Positions 48,501 through 62,010 of a stretch of DNA of 64,000 nucleotides are shown here, piece by piece. Both the position numbers and the translations under genes were made by a program. Below the pieces are notes generated by a model that was given only the letters and a program-made list of their open reading frames with translations, was not told the DNA's origin and did not search any database. The stretch covers positions 29,880,926-29,944,925 of the forward strand of contig CAIIXF020000002.1 of assembly GCA_903813345.2 (NCBI GenBank), given 5' to 3'. Source of the DNA: Owenia fusiformis. Taxonomy: Eukaryota; Annelida; Polychaeta; Sabellida; Oweniidae. The stretch's first letter is position 1. The number at the start of each line of letters is the position of its first letter.

Positions 48501-51500
48501 CATCCGGGTAACCCTCGAGTTCCCATTCATGTGGGCCACTTCCGTTTTGCAATGCTATATCGTTTGAGCGACGATTAGCGTTTGACTGTTTCCTCTTTGG
48601 TAGAATAATGACGAAGAGGAGCGTCATCACAACTATCGCCATGGAGAACATGTAGATGAAGAACATCTGAAAAGCATTAACACTGAGTGACAAAATATGT
48701 ACATGTGTCAACCATGCAAAATTTCTCACTTCAGACTTCTCATATCATGAAACAATCAAAAATATATAAATCACACCATTTCAAGCAAGATATCCATAAA
48801 AGTGTACTGGAACAAACAATACAAACGAAGTATGTGCGTAATGCATTGGTCACATTTGCTCCGATTTTCACTACGGCGCCCTGCCGATTGAGTATTTTGT
48901 TCAAAATTGAATAAAATATTGAACAAAACACTCAATCGCCGGGGCGCCGGCCGATGGATCGGAGCATATGTGACCCAGGCATTACTCTTGACATTTTACA
49001 TATATTGATGCAAAAGACCCGTCGTATTTGACCAATAAAGTCATAGTAATTTGGAAAAATGATGCATTATATTTCGCTTTTTAAGAGATGTCATTTGAAA
49101 GTCTGATGACTAAATAATTACCAGAGACGTATTATCATAGAGATGTGATATTATATTCACTATTCTATATTATACTATTGGGTGTATATAAATATCATGT
49201 AAATTCTGAGACTAGCGTAACTCAAAACGTTTTGAGTATGTTAGTTTCAGGTAAAAATTAGTACCGTGGGTACTGGGCTCACATGGTGACAGAAAAAACG
49301 GATATAATTTTTTGCTGATTTTTTGTAACAAAATTATTTCAAGCCACTTGCCACTATTTTGGACTGACTGAGAGACAGATGGACAAATTGATGTTAAGTA
49401 AAATGGCTGAGAAAAAAAACGGATATAATTTTTTGCCAATTATTTGGAACAAAATTATTTCATACAAATACTCTTTACAGTGACATGGCTTTTTGCAATG
49501 CAAGACACCTGAAATTATTAGTAAAGCTAGGAAATAGGCCAAAATTGAATTTCGCGAGACAAAAATGGCGACCATTTTGAAATCAGGCAAGCTTTTGAAC
49601 CAGGAGTCATAGGGGAGTTTTTTTGTATTGATGTTGAACAAAAATAATGTGAAACTGGAATCCTATCGACAGAGGTTTTAAGCAAATGGTTCAAAAGAGG
49701 ATTTCGCAAGACAGATGGACAAATCAATGTTAACTAAAATGGCTGAAAATAAAAATAAAAAAGATATAATATTTTGCCCATTTTTTGTAACAAAATTATT
49801 TCAGACAACTACTCTTTACAGTGACACGGCTTTTTACAATGCAGGACAGCTGGAATTATTTGTAAAGCTAGGAAATGGGCAAAAAGTGAATTTCGCGGAA
49901 CAAGAATGGCGACCATTTTGAAAATAGACGAGCTTTTGAACCAAGAGTCATAGGAGAGTTTTTTGTATTGATGTTGAACAAAATTAACTTAAAACGGAAA
50001 TCCTATCGACAGAGGGTTTAAGGTAAATGGTCCAAAAGTGGATTTTGCGAGACAGATGAACAAATCAATGTTAACTAAAATAGCTGAAAATAAAAAAAAA
50101 TGGATATAATTTTTCGTAACAAAATTATTTCATACATCTACTCTTTACATTGACATGGATTTTTACGATGTAGGACACTTGAAATTATTTGTAAAGCTAG
50201 GAAATGGGTCAAAAGTGAATTTCGCGAGACAAAAATGGCAGCCATTTTGAAAATAGGCGAGCTTTTGAACCAGGAGTCATAGGGGAGTTTTCTGTATTGA
50301 TTTTGAACAGAAATAACTTAAAACAGGAATCCTATCGAAAGAGGTTTTAAAACGTGCCACTGTTATTGACGGAAAGTGGATTTCGCGAGTCAGATAGACA
50401 AATCAATGTTAACTAAAATGGCTGAAAATAAAAAGAATGGATATAATTTTTCGCTGATCTTTTGTAACAATATTATTACATATATCTACCCTTTACATTG
50501 ACATGGATTTTTACAGTGAAGGACACCTGAAATTATTTGTAAAGCTAGGAAATGGGTCAAAAGTGAATTTCGCGAGACAAAAGTGACGGCCATTTTGAAA
50601 ATAGGCGAGCTTTTGAACCAGGAGTCATAGGGGAGTTTTCTGTATTGATGTTGAACAGAAATAACTTAAAACGGGAATCATATCGACAGAGGTTTTAAAA
50701 CAAATGGGTCAAAAGTGAATTTCGCGAGACAAAAGTGGCGGCCATTTTGAAAATAGGCGAGCTTTTGAACCAAGAGTCATAGGGGAGTTTTCTGTATTGA
50801 TGTTGAACAGAAATAACTTAAAACAGGAATCCTATCGACAGAGGTTTTAAAACGTGCCACTATTGTTGACGGACGGACAGACGGACAGACGGACGGACGG
50901 ACGGACAGACAGACGGACAAGTGAGTGATTGCAAAAGCTCACCATGTGAGCTAAAAATAAAGTTAATAAATACCTCCGATCGTTAAAATGTGGATCAATA
51001 AGTGCAAAATATTACTCATGACAGAACGTACTATATAAATCAAGAAATTGTTAATTTTCCAACTCACGTCAACATAGTAATGGGAGTTAGGGTTGCTCCT
51101 AGTAATTGACGAGTTAGAACATATGACAAATCCACTGACAATCATGAACAATGCGTATAGACCGCAAAGTAGCGATACCAGGAATGATCTGAAAAATAAA
51201 ACATATATCGGAATACAAAATATTAGTATCCGTTAACATTATTATTGTTGTTTGAAAAACGTTACAGATTCACGATATGTTATAAATTGGTGAGGTTATA
51301 ATGGATTAAAAGTGCAAAAATGGGTGAAAAATGTTTAAATTCTCCCTAATAATAAGAATGGTAACCGTTCTTATAGAAAGATAATATATTATCGTAAAAA
51401 TCTAGTTTTCCTGAAATAAAGTGAGCACCTTGGGGATTTTTGGAAAATAGACATGAAAATGAATGACATACATGTAAGCCAGGAATATTCTAGCTGCTCG

Positions 51501-54500
51501 CTAGATCTTATTCTCTCTTTGATATAGTTAGCCCTTACAAAACTGGATTGGGGATTTTTATTAACATTATTTTGAATGTTTTTTCGCATGTCAATAATGC
51601 TGCTCTATTTCAAATCGAGCCAAGTAGTCAATGCAATTTTTTAATGACATATATTTTAATGAAAATGCTATTTTGTTCTAGAGCTTATCAGATTTAACAT
51701 TACATGAACATGGACAATCTATTTATGCAATGGTCCTTTCCAATTGAGTGCATTCTATTTAGTTTTCTGGCTATTTAAATGGGTATTTCGGTATAATAGT
51801 CCTATTCGCGTTACGAAATTACTGGTCATTAACATAAATATTTCCCGCAATGCAACACGATAAAATGGACAATTTTCTATTGGTCCGCAAAACACAACGT
51901 CATAGGCATTATCCCGATTCAACATTAGTACATATGTATAATAATATTCTATAATCCAGACAATAATTAGAAAAGAAGATGGAAATTCAATTTGCTTCGA
52001 TTATTTTTTCTATGGCCTCTGAGCAAGTTCCGGGAACTGAGCAAAATCCGGGAAATCTGTGACGTCACTTGAATTTTAAACTTAGGATTTTGACGATTCT
52101 GGTGAATATATTTTTTAAAAACTTGTCAAATGTCTTTATAATGATCATATCTATCGTATGTGCAAATATAATTCATGATAAACCTCTAATAAAGTCACAA
52201 TGCGTCATTGAAAAACACAGCCAATGTTATTCCAATGGGAAAGTGCCCGGATGTTGAGAAAGTTGTACCACGAAACTGAACTCTCCCATGCGGAGATAAG
52301 AATATTTCGCACGTTAAAAGTTAGCGCGTATAGGTATATTGCTACATCACGGAGGATAAGCAAAACGAGGGCGAAGCCACGGACTGCGACTCGCGTAACT
52401 TTACACCGCAGCCCAGCGCCAAAATGGAGGGACATCCGGCAGTGCCTTCTGCTTCTTCCGACAAAATAGAGAAATCCAGGTATTTTAAATGCTATCGTAG
52501 TGTCTAATCGGTGACCAAAATATTACTCTGTATCTACTGTTGGTCTGTAGATAAGAAAATAAGCAGTTGTCCAGATCAAGCTAAAACAGTAGCAAAGTTC
52601 TGATTTTACCTGTAAAATATGTGCATATTATTTAATTTACTATACATTTGAAAGGAGTTTTAACACGTTTCTGATATCTAAAGGTTAGTTGAGGCTCCGA
52701 GTATAATTCGTGAAAATGATTTGATAATAGAATGTGTTCATGAGGAGAAAATTAGATTCAAACTGCGCATTCATAGTGGACGCAGTCCAGTAAACAAAGC
52801 TATTTCAACAACGCAACACAGCCTCCATTGATATTCTAAGCAACTCAGTCCAGCCGCGAACACGAAATAAATAAGATAGTGTAAACTATATTCCTACGCT
52901 ATTATTGTTTCAGGAAAAGAAAGTCAGCATCCAGATTATCATTCAAAGTTACGTTGATTAACATATATCTATTACCTGAATCAATGTCCCAAATTGCTAT
53001 ATTGTATCGTTTAAGACCTAGAAATATGGCAATTCAACAGCGTTTTTGGCAGAACAGTCGAGCGTAAGATGACAACGTAATATGTTTATTACAAACCAAT
53101 TTGTGGATAGGGTTAAATATATAGATAATTGGATAGTGGTGAGACTTTTTATAAGAAGTAGAAATGCGAAACAATTAACTTTTTGATGATGCAATTAAAA
53201 GCTGTTGGGGAAGGGTACATTAACTAGTATTTAAGATATCAGGAAAATATCAAATAATTGGAGAGTTGGTGAGTTAATGTAATTTTGGATGATCTTTCTA
53301 ACAGTCCATCAATATTGCTAGCTACCATAAATTCATGATTTCAGCTGTATTTGACAGCTTGTATATATTTGCAGAATGGATTGAGACACGATGTAGGTCT
53401 ATTAAAATAGCCCTTTATATTCAATTTTGTCCAATGTTGCTCCATTTCGGCCACACCTGTACACACATTGTGCTATCTACCTTTGGCTGTGATTGCGTTC
53501 AGCTTCAGATATAAAGCAACACTGAGTCGCGGACTGCGTTGGGCAGATGGATGGACTGCGACTATTATAAATTCCAATTTTCTATGTAATTGTACGTTTT
53601 CCGCTTACCCAATATCACACGAAGATGTAATTGTAACAACAGAACATGAATAATTATATTAATTCGATGTCATTTCTGATTCCTTTGTTTAAATCGGTAT
53701 ATTAGGGACAAATATTGACAAAATTACATTTTTTGTGGCAGATTTCGATATCATTTGTGTTCATGCTAAACTATTGGACAGCCGAGCACCAAGAATGCCA
53801 TTGCAGGTGGAGTATGAATATGTTGATCACCGACTGGAACATACTAGCTATTCTGTAGAATATCCAAACCAATAATCTACCCCAAATCCTAACATGCCTT
53901 CCAAATTAAGTTTGGACTTACCGCCATTGTTCAGCTATAATGCGTTGTAACCTCGTTTTGAAATACGCGAGTCGCAGTCCGTGGCTTCGCCCTCGTTTTG
54001 CTTATCCCCCGTGTACATTAGCTAGCGTATACTTGAGATCTTGGTATACATTATGCAATGAAAGTGAAAGTCGACTCGGTTATTGATTTCGGTATCGTGT
54101 AGACAGAGTCAATTATTAAAATAAAATAAAAATGTGTTCGTTCTGTTATTTTCAGATTCAAAGTTGTTAAGGAAATTGTAAGGAAGACTGTAACATGACT
54201 TATACAAAATCGTATATTAGAGAACTAAGAGGGCTCTGGCATTTTTAAAACGGATAAAAATGTCGAATCACAAAAATATTTGTTTTAAATTGAAAGTGTG
54301 ATTCAAAATGCTATGGTAAATTATATATTTTTGCAACATCACAATAAGCATAGGTTATTGTTTATAATATTTAGTATGTAAAAATGTACATGTAAAGTGC
54401 TCACCATAAATAAATGACACCTGGATTTTATGTCACCATTTCCAGACCATGGTGATTTGAGACTTCATACTTTCCAATAATGTCTAGATACACATCCCTT

Positions 54501-55005
54501 AAGTTTTGTATATTTTACATTTTGTATACTCTCATTCACTGATGTATAGCCTCTTGAAAATTCTCTTCATTTTAAAATGGAAAATCCTCACCTCAGCAAA
54601 TCCAGGTGTCATTTATTTATTGTGTGCACTGTATAAATGTACATGTATAAATGTACATACAACTTGAAGTTTAAATAATAGTTATAAGATCTAAGTCAGC
54701 TATCATATGAAAATGTAACACCATCAAAACTGCACGGAATTTCATTGATGTTTTAAAAGGAAGACATAGAATAATCAAAATACTTGAATCTAAGCCTGAA
54801 TCTGATTGGCATGGTATATCATACCCCCCCCCCCATCCCCATGCAATTTACTATCTGACTGTCTGCAGTGCAATATGTGAGGGTATTTTATGCTATGATT
54901 CATATTAGTCACTTACCTGTTCTCTGAGATGTCTATGTTAGAAGTATTCATCTCGTCTCCGGGTGTTAACCCCTGCCTAGACGTGGAAACAGCCTTGCTC
55001 ACCAT
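45557..55005 (-). CDS. OTOP-like: Otopetrin proton channel, copy C (7 exons, 563 aa)
   Basis: Exons in coding order: 54917-55005, 51068-51188, 48450-48666, 47987-48153, 47254-47395, 46657-46758, 45557-46410. Exon lengths equal those of copy B and all phases agree. The protein keeps the twelve membrane segments and the otopetrin motifs of A and B. It differs most at the N-terminus (MVSKAVSTSRQG), in the linker encoded by exon 6 and at the start of exon 7 (VCYDYESIAERSSE). Introns and flanks are clearly diverged from A and B, so this is the older paralogue. Donors of exon 3 (GTGAGC) and exon 5 (GTATGTT) are nearer consensus than in A and B. Introns 1 and 2 carry large repeats listed separately. 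Confidence 0.92.
48849..48974. repeat. Hairpin MITE, family H, copy 2 (otopetrin C intron 2)
   Basis: The arms start GTCACATTTGCTCCGAT and end ATCGGAGCATATGTGAC. The inner halves contain CCGATTGAGTATTTTGTTCA and its near complement. Same family as 21095-21222. Confidence 0.8.
49240..50955. repeat. Tandem array of about 338-bp units ending in GGAC microsatellite (otopetrin C intron 2)
   Basis: The anchor AAAATGGCTGA/AAAATAGCTGA recurs at 49400, 49737, 50077 and 50415, with a further partial unit of about 158 bp at 50701-50860. Each unit carries GAATTTCGCGAGACAAAA and GAGCTTTTGAACCAGGAGTC. The right end is a GGACGGACAGAC microsatellite (50871-50920). AGCTCACCATGTGAGCTAA closes the block and mirrors GGGCTCACATGGTGAC at 49269 on the left. 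It looks like an expanded mobile-element family. Confidence 0.87.
52348..54013. mobile_element. TIR element (1.67 kb) in otopetrin C intron 1
   Basis: TACAT duplication at 52343-52347 and 54014-54018. Inverted ends of about 50 bases contain AAAACGAGGGCGAAGCCACG and GACTGCGACTCGCGTA on the left, and their complement on the right. An internal patch near 53525-53570 repeats GGACTGCG. No transposase frame is visible. Confidence 0.83.
54395..54631. mobile_element. TA-flanked 237-bp MITE in otopetrin C intron 1
   Basis: The ends AAGTGCTCACCATAAATAAA...TGACACCTGGATTT and their near complement ending GTGTGCACTG are flanked by TA. Non-coding interior. Confidence 0.78.
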
Positions 55006-58000
55006 TTTAAGATATATCCCTATTAGTTAAAAACGTATAGAGCTCGATAAACGTTTGTCGGTTCTGGTTGATAATGAGATGATAGAACAACCAGCACTGG
55101 AGAGTGTGTGCTATATACACGAAGTCATGTTAATTCTTGTAATATTTACTCTCCGTCTTATAGTGCTTGTTATGATAAATGCAAGGCACTATATCTGCAG
55201 ACTGGAAGTTCAGGTATACGCTTAAAAGGTTTTATAGTAATGTCATTATATTTCAATTTGATATTGTATTTGCCTAATGTGATAAATATACAACTACATT
55301 TACGTCTGACAAATATTACTACTCGAGTATGCGGAATGTATTGCAATTATGTAAGAAAACGGTATCATACATATACGAATAAAAAAATAATTATACGTAT
55401 TTTTGTGATACAATTTACACAAACCCTAATGTCTGCAACCTTTTTTAATAACATTAACTCGCAAAGAGAGGGTAATTTGGACCCCCCCCTCTGCTATTTT
55501 TTATTACTTGTCTGATTTCATTATTGTTGATATTGTTGTTAACCTTATTCAATTACGTCTTCAGAAAACTTTTTATTTTCATAGAAAAAGTAGGTCAATA
55601 TAGGTCAAGTTGAGGTCAAAGTCGAGGTGATAAATTGTAAATTTTCTTTCACAATAATTTTCTGTGCCAAAAAATACGTCGCTGCCTTAAAGAATACTCT
55701 ATTATCTTTCAAAAAAAACTAAAATAAAAAAAAAATAAAAAGCTTTTCTAGAACTGAAGTTACACATTTTCCAAGATCAAGAAAGCAGGTATCGCGAAAT
55801 CCCATTGAAATCAATGAACGTGAAATTGAATAGTCGAGTTCAGTTTGTTTTTGGCTTTAGCAAAAATATTTCATGATGTACAACAAATGCCAATCAGTGA
55901 TTTAGTATGCAGATGTATTAATGTATGACTTGGTATTGTTTCAATATGATTTCGGTCCATGATGTTGCCTAGCAACCACCTAGCAACTGCACAAACATCG
56001 AAGCAGTGAAATTGAAAAATTGGGGGTAGGGGAGAATAAAAACATTATATCTAAAATTCGGAAGAAGGTATCGTCATAATTCTGATGCCAGAGAGTAAGA
56101 ATTTCAATCTTACTGGCATGCATCAAGTTCCAACTATCATACGTTGCCCCTCTAACCCCAATCACCTTGGTTTTACGCCAAAAGGTGCCTTATATCTGTG
56201 GCTCAAGCTAAATAAAATAATGGAGACTTGAAAACATTTGCAAAAAAAGTACTATTGAAAAAATCGAGAGGGGATCGGATTGACTCCCCGCCCTTGCAGA
56301 CATTAGGGTAAGACTATACTAAATAGTCTACTTAGTATAGTTTAACCCTAACTAGTAAACATGTCATTACAAAGGGACGCACGCGCAGTAACATCATCAA
56401 AGTAACTACACGTCCTTAAACAATGGGTTGCAGAGACACAGTTAGCATACAATCTACTAGAAACTGGATGATATAAACGTCCTTACACAATGGATTGCAG
56501 AGACACAATTGGCATACACCTTATTCATATCTGATTAAATGATTAACGTGTCATTTCGATTGTAGAGTCACAGTTAGCATACAATCAATATATACAAGTA
56601 TAGATGGGTGATTTGTCGCCTTAAACAACGGAAGGTCTAGACATATCAAGTTAGTTGCATCAATGTAATATCGGGTATTAATTTTAGAAACGGCACCATA
56701 ATAAAGATGGCAGATGCGTAGCTTGTGTGGGTGGCATTCATAGATAAACGAATGGTTTTATTGTGGATATAAATGCATAGCCATAAGTGCCCAATGGTAA
56801 TGATAACAAAGTAAAATACATTTATAAAGAAACATTTTAGAGTTAATTCGGTCACATGAAAACAAACCGCCAACATCCCAATTGCAAACAATAGTTTACT
56901 ATTTCATGTACCAAAATACGCGTCTTTTCACCCATGCATCCATCGGCAAGTTCAAAATACGCACGATTTTCAAACTGCCTGAAAAATGTTGTCATTATAA
57001 GTTTTGAACAAAATACTCAATCGGCCAGGCGCTGGCCGATGAATCAAAACAAATGTGACTTGGGTACGAGGGGAATGATATTGAGAAAATATCATAATTT
57101 AGTTTTAATGAAATTAATAGAAGCCTATTTTAAATACGCCTGAACTATTCCTCGGACTTTGCCCATCCTAACCTTTCATGGTAATATATCGGGCATTGTC
57201 CGTGATTTTTAGGATGAGATAAATGAATGCCCGTTTTATAATCTAAACGTTGAAAGTGTTTATCCCAATTTTCTATTTCCAGCCCTCGATCATTTCCTAT
57301 TACATTACCGGGTTGGCTCGTTTCAAACAAAAGCCATCCCCATTAGTTCATCAGTTTTATTAATGTATTAACAATTACTATGAATTGCATAAACTACATG
57401 ATGAGACTATGAATAAAGTACCTACTTTAACCGCGAGGGATGGGAAAGCGATAGTGTAAATGCATCCTTTGGGACACCCACATTTATCATCGCCGTCGAA
57501 TAAAATACACACCGAAACGTTTCAATATCATAAATTTGAGGGACTGCCTAAGAAAACAGTAAGGACGTGCATTACTACATTAGCAGGCATAGTAAGTTAA
57601 ATAGGTACTAAAGTTTATTTCATTTTGATCTACGAAAAAGTAGTGAGAAAGAATATGTGTGTAGATTTTCTGCACGGTAGGGCTTTAAAAGACTGATTGT
57701 GATTTAGTTATTAAAAATCTCAATCACTAGTCAGTCAGTTTAAATATGATATTGTCGCATTTATGGAGATTGTTTCGCTTTTAGTAATTTTATTTACCCA
57801 TGGGATACAAGGTAGGATGTTAGCAAATAAAGTTCTAATATCTAATTGCTTTCCATGTTCGATATCATAGAGTTTTAACAAAGTTGTTGGATGTTGGTTG
57901 GATGCCTGAAATGAAATCCAGTTGCAAATCATTTTTGTGGCAGTTGTGCACCGTGTTATATTTTTGCATTAAGTTTTGTGTTCAGTTGATTTCGTTCGGT

Positions 58001-58439
58001 GTAGTAATGTTGGCGGAGAATGCTGTTTTTCATCCAAAAAAATATATAAATGCATCATTGACTCCAAAAGGTTTCTGGAACATATTTCCAGCATTAAACT
58101 GATAATATAGTTCGGAGTTGGGATACTACTTTGTTTACTGTATAAAAAGGTTATTTCTCCTTTTCTGGCCCAGTAGAGCGTCTTCTAGCGTTTGACAATT
58201 GAATCGAGGTTTATTCTCGATAAGTTAAGTACTTAACTATCAGGAAACATTTCCAAGCCTGGGAAGAAAAAAAATTCTAGAGATAGCGGAGTGATTGATT
58301 TTTGAGATTATGTAGGGCAGAATACTTTTCTGAAAAAGGTAGCTTTATGGTGATAGCTCTCTCAAGGTTCATTTATCTCAAAATAATCGTGGTGATCACC
58401 GTGTCATCATCTTGCGATGTCAAGTTAAATATGACTTTA
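55006..58439. other. Intergenic: otopetrin C 5' flank, no gene seen
   Basis: The first 250 bases are recognisably homologous to the 5' flanks of A and B but lack the promoter MITE. Beyond that the sequence is AT-rich. It contains a three-unit repeat (GGATTGCAGAGACACA-like, near 56430, 56500 and 56570) and a decayed family H hairpin at about 56930-57066. No exon-like frame with splice sites was found. Confidence 0.5.
56930..57066. repeat. Hairpin MITE, family H, decayed copy 3
   Basis: The right arm GAACAAAATACTCAATCGGC plus CAAATGTGACTT matches copies 1 and 2. The left arm is only partly recognisable. Confidence 0.5.
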
Positions 58440-59596
58440 ATTAACACTGGCAGTCTCCAGCGCGTGTCATAAGTTAAAAGGCAGTTTCGCATCGCTGGCA
58501 GGAATTGGTGTACATCCGAAGGGTCTCGCCCCTTTAACTGGCATACATCTAATTAAGACCATTTGTATTCCCACTGCACTTTACGGATGCGAGCTGTGGT
58601 TTAATATCACAAAATCGGAAATTCTTCAGTTAGAAATTGCTCAACGTTTCATCCTCAAAAGTCTATTTGAATTATTCAAATCTACCAGAACTGATATTGT
58701 ATACGCTTTAACTGATCTGTTACCAGTCCAGTTCACACTTGACCTACGAAAGCTGTCGTTTCTCGGTCTGCTTTGCAACATGCAACAGCTGACGTTGACA
58801 AAGGACATCTTTCTGTTTAGAGCAAATTTGCTTTACGGCGGAAATCAACGGCAGGCAGGATTTGTCGCCGACATTTCAAACATTCTGAAAACCTACGAAT
58901 TAGAACAATACCTGATTCAATATCTAGACAACGGGTATTTTCCAAATAACATCTTGTGGAAACGCATTTGTAAATATGTAGTCAGACAACGCTTCCTAGT
59001 TCAAAGTGAATCTCAACGCAATGACATCAGAATTTCCGTTTCTGTTTTGAGAGCTCATAATCTTTGGAACTTAGCCAGAAAACGGAATTATCTACTTCCG
59101 TATATTCTCACAGCAGTCAAAGTTTTAGCCATGCCCGTCAATGACTCCAACCTTCTTTGCGATAGATGTGGCAATTTCTATAAGGATGCTATAAATCACA
59201 TGCTAATCGACTGTAATGAGTACAATCACATGAGGAATAAACTCATTATTGACATTGCGTTACCCAACAACCACCCAGCGTTCGATCCAAGAGAAATCTG
59301 TGCTTCTGTATGCGGCCCTGCCTCGGAGTCATTTGAGATACATAATTTAGAGCTCATCCTGAGATACATTCATATAGTCATATCAGACTCAGGGATTAGT
59401 CTCGTACCCTTATTTGCATAAACTTGCAGAAGATCTTGTAATCTGAAATTTTTATACTACTTTTAAAGATTGTAAATATGTTGTCACCTTGTTTATGTTT
59501 ATGTTTTATGTTTATTGTATTAATCAAACAATGTAATTAGTTTATATGAAATCCGATTTAAAATCGGGAATAAAAGATACATACATACATACATAC
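58440..59596 (+). mobile_element. 5'-truncated non-LTR retrotransposon
   Basis: It begins inside the coding frame and ends in a (ACAT)n tail at 59577-59596, about 155 bases after the stop codon. The tail type differs from that of the LINE at 39478-41345, so this is a second family. No target duplication was identified. Confidence 0.8.
58445..59421 (+). pseudogene. LINE ORF2 C-terminal fragment
   Basis: The open frame runs from about 58445 to the stop at 59421 (about 325 codons). The methionine at 58780 is internal, not a start. It encodes ICIPTALYGCELW, typical of the segment after the RT catalytic core. The end carries the C-x2-C-x9-H-x4-C motif (LCDRCGN...HMLIDC) seen at LINE protein C-termini. 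Catalytic RT motifs and the endonuclease are lost by 5' truncation. The frame has no internal stop, so insertion is fairly recent. Confidence 0.85.
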
Positions 59597-59910
59597 CCCA
59601 GACTCGACCCTTGGATAAGCCATGAGCCACTAGTCCATGGTTGAGCCTTTCAGATGTATTCATACAATTTGATGTCAGTATGAAATCTGTGATTCGATTC
59701 CATTTAAATAAAAAGAATCGACGAACATATCGACTCCTCTGTCACAGATATAAAATACCGATAAAATAATCAGTGAATTGGGATTTATAAAAAATACTTG
59801 GCACTAGCGCACAACATGAGTCACCATGATAAACATGTACACAGATCCTCATTCCCTACTCATCTTCTAAAATGCTACCTCTAATAATGGACACCAATTG
59901 AAGTAGCAGG

Positions 59911-60114
59911 TCCGTAGCCAAGGGGAAGCTGGGAGAGGAGAAACTCCCCGAACCCTCCCTGCCGGTAGAAATTCTTTCAAAATCATGCAGGTTTTTACCA
60001 TTCTTAACACTTTTCGCATGGTTTTTAGCCCCACCCCCGGGTTTTTAGCCAAAACTGTCAAAAAGCTACCCCCTTGACAAAAGCTCCCCTTCTTTGTAAA
60101 AGCTGGCTACGGGC
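59911..60114. repeat. Dispersed TIR repeat, copy 1
   Basis: The ends GTCCGTAGCCAAGG and GCTGGCTACGGGC are roughly inverse. The interior matches about 61890-62000 around TTTCAAAATCATGCAG. Confidence 0.55.
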
Positions 60115-61884
60115 AAGAGTAGATAGTGGAGGGGTTTAGCCAAGCTAGGATTTTGTTGACAATAGCACCCGATCCCCGGACAGAGCATAAACTGACACGT
60201 GATCGGTAGAATTCCAGCATTGTTTCAGACACACTCGATTTAGATTATATAGTACTAATCCATACGTGATAACGCGTGGCCATTTCGTTTGAAGTGGATA
60301 AAAACATGCTCGTGATCTTACCTCTATAGAAAGACAACGCTGAGATTGAAGAGTGCCATAAGGGGTATTTTGTATAAAAAACAAGTGGATATTACGGTAA
60401 TATTGGTCACTTTAGGTGAAGACCTATGTAGAGTCGTACCCCGTGGAGTGAGAAGTCGTTCGCAATTTACTATTATTGTGTCAATTATTGGAACATATGA
60501 TGTCCACGTTCTGTGTTTTGTTTCAAGCCCACGATGCTTCCTTATGCTTGTGTTCATCGAGTATTGTTTCCGTAGCATTGTCTGATAATAACCATATGGA
60601 TAAAATATGTTTACATTTCTCTCTCAATAAGGGAGGAAAAGTGACATTTAATCATTTTGCTATATCGTAACGCCATGAGATTTTCATTTTCAAATCACAA
60701 AACGTGGGGAATAACACTTATCTTACAGCATATCTTATATTAGGTATGAATCACGTATTCTGAATAATTTTTTCAAAGAGTTTTCTTTTATGATTTATTT
60801 ACACGTCAAACTGATTTGGCCTGAAAGTTTTACATAATTTATTTATATATTTAACCAAGATAAAATATGTATTCTATGACTTTTCACGAGGTAGTTCATA
60901 CCCATTCACAACTGCGCTTGAATTATTCGTGAATATTTTGCTATTTACATATGGATAAAAATAGTCCATCCCTTAAAATCATAAAATTTTGTAAAAATAG
61001 TTCCCCTTATATTTTTTCTCCGGTATCGATGAATACAGACCGTGCAATCATTAGCTGCAGTGGTCTCAAATATACAATAATTCATTGGTAATATCCAATA
61101 GAATTGTAAGTGGCAACGTGTGCCCAACTCAACTAGCATATGGTAACTGCTGCTAACATCAGCGATCAACAGATTGTCAAACCTCTAAGAAGAACTACCG
61201 CATCGATAAGGGATAAAATATTCATGGGACCATATAATGAAATATTTAGTTTTCGGTAATTATTTCTATAGAAAATCACAATTGAAATATATGTGTACAA
61301 TGACTTGTCTAATCAATCTATTGTGTCTGTTTACAATCTATTGTTTCTGTTTACAATGTGCCAATACGTCAAAATACCTGTATATGCTTCTTCTTTGCTT
61401 TTGACATGTATTTCTTCACTAATTTGACGATCTAATTTCTTATGTCAAATTTTAAGCATAATGCAATCATGCTTTTCTCAAATAGTTTATCTCTCAAATG
61501 TTTTTCTCGTGTTTCTTACAGACTAGAACGATAAATCCCAATCAACTTAGCTTCTTCGATGACAGGGATGTTCACTGGGACTCAAACAGTCGATATTAGT
61601 CAGTCTAGAGGGGAAGATAGTCCCAAAAAGTAAATTATTCATTGTAAAACACAATATGATAATTACTCAAATTAATCTGGCAAATTGGTAATTGTTTCGA
61701 ATAGGGAACCTTCATTGTTTTACTTTATTGACATCTTTTTGATATCAAGTCCATTCGGTACAAATTTTACTTATAATATAATACTCTATTTAAAATTCGA
61801 TTTTTAATTTATTTGAAGTAAGCATGACATCTGCTATTATATCAAATGCATGGTAATAATGACGCAACCATTTTTAACGAGGTG

Positions 61885-62010
61885 TCAACTGTCATGTCCG
61901 ATGGGAGGGTGGGGTTCTGGGGGTTCGAGCGAAACCCTTCCCCCACCCTGGTCAATTTTTTCAAAATCATGCAGTTTTTCAACATTCTGAGCACTTTTCA
62001 TGTGATCCAA
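61885..62010. repeat. Dispersed TIR repeat, partial copy 2
   Basis: Shares a G-rich then C-rich start and TTTCAAAATCATGCAGTTTT...CATTCTGAGCACTTTTC with the 59911-60114 repeat. The terminal repeats are not evident here. Confidence 0.5.

Noticed and set aside
52224-52469. Overlapping 81- and 76-codon frames on both strands
   Set aside because: They span the end of a TIR element inside otopetrin C intron 1; composition reflects the GC-rich inverted repeat.
55108-55515. 135-codon plus-strand frame
   Set aside because: Part of it is homologous to the otopetrin 5' flank on the opposite strand. AT-rich composition and lack of splice or family support make coding unlikely.
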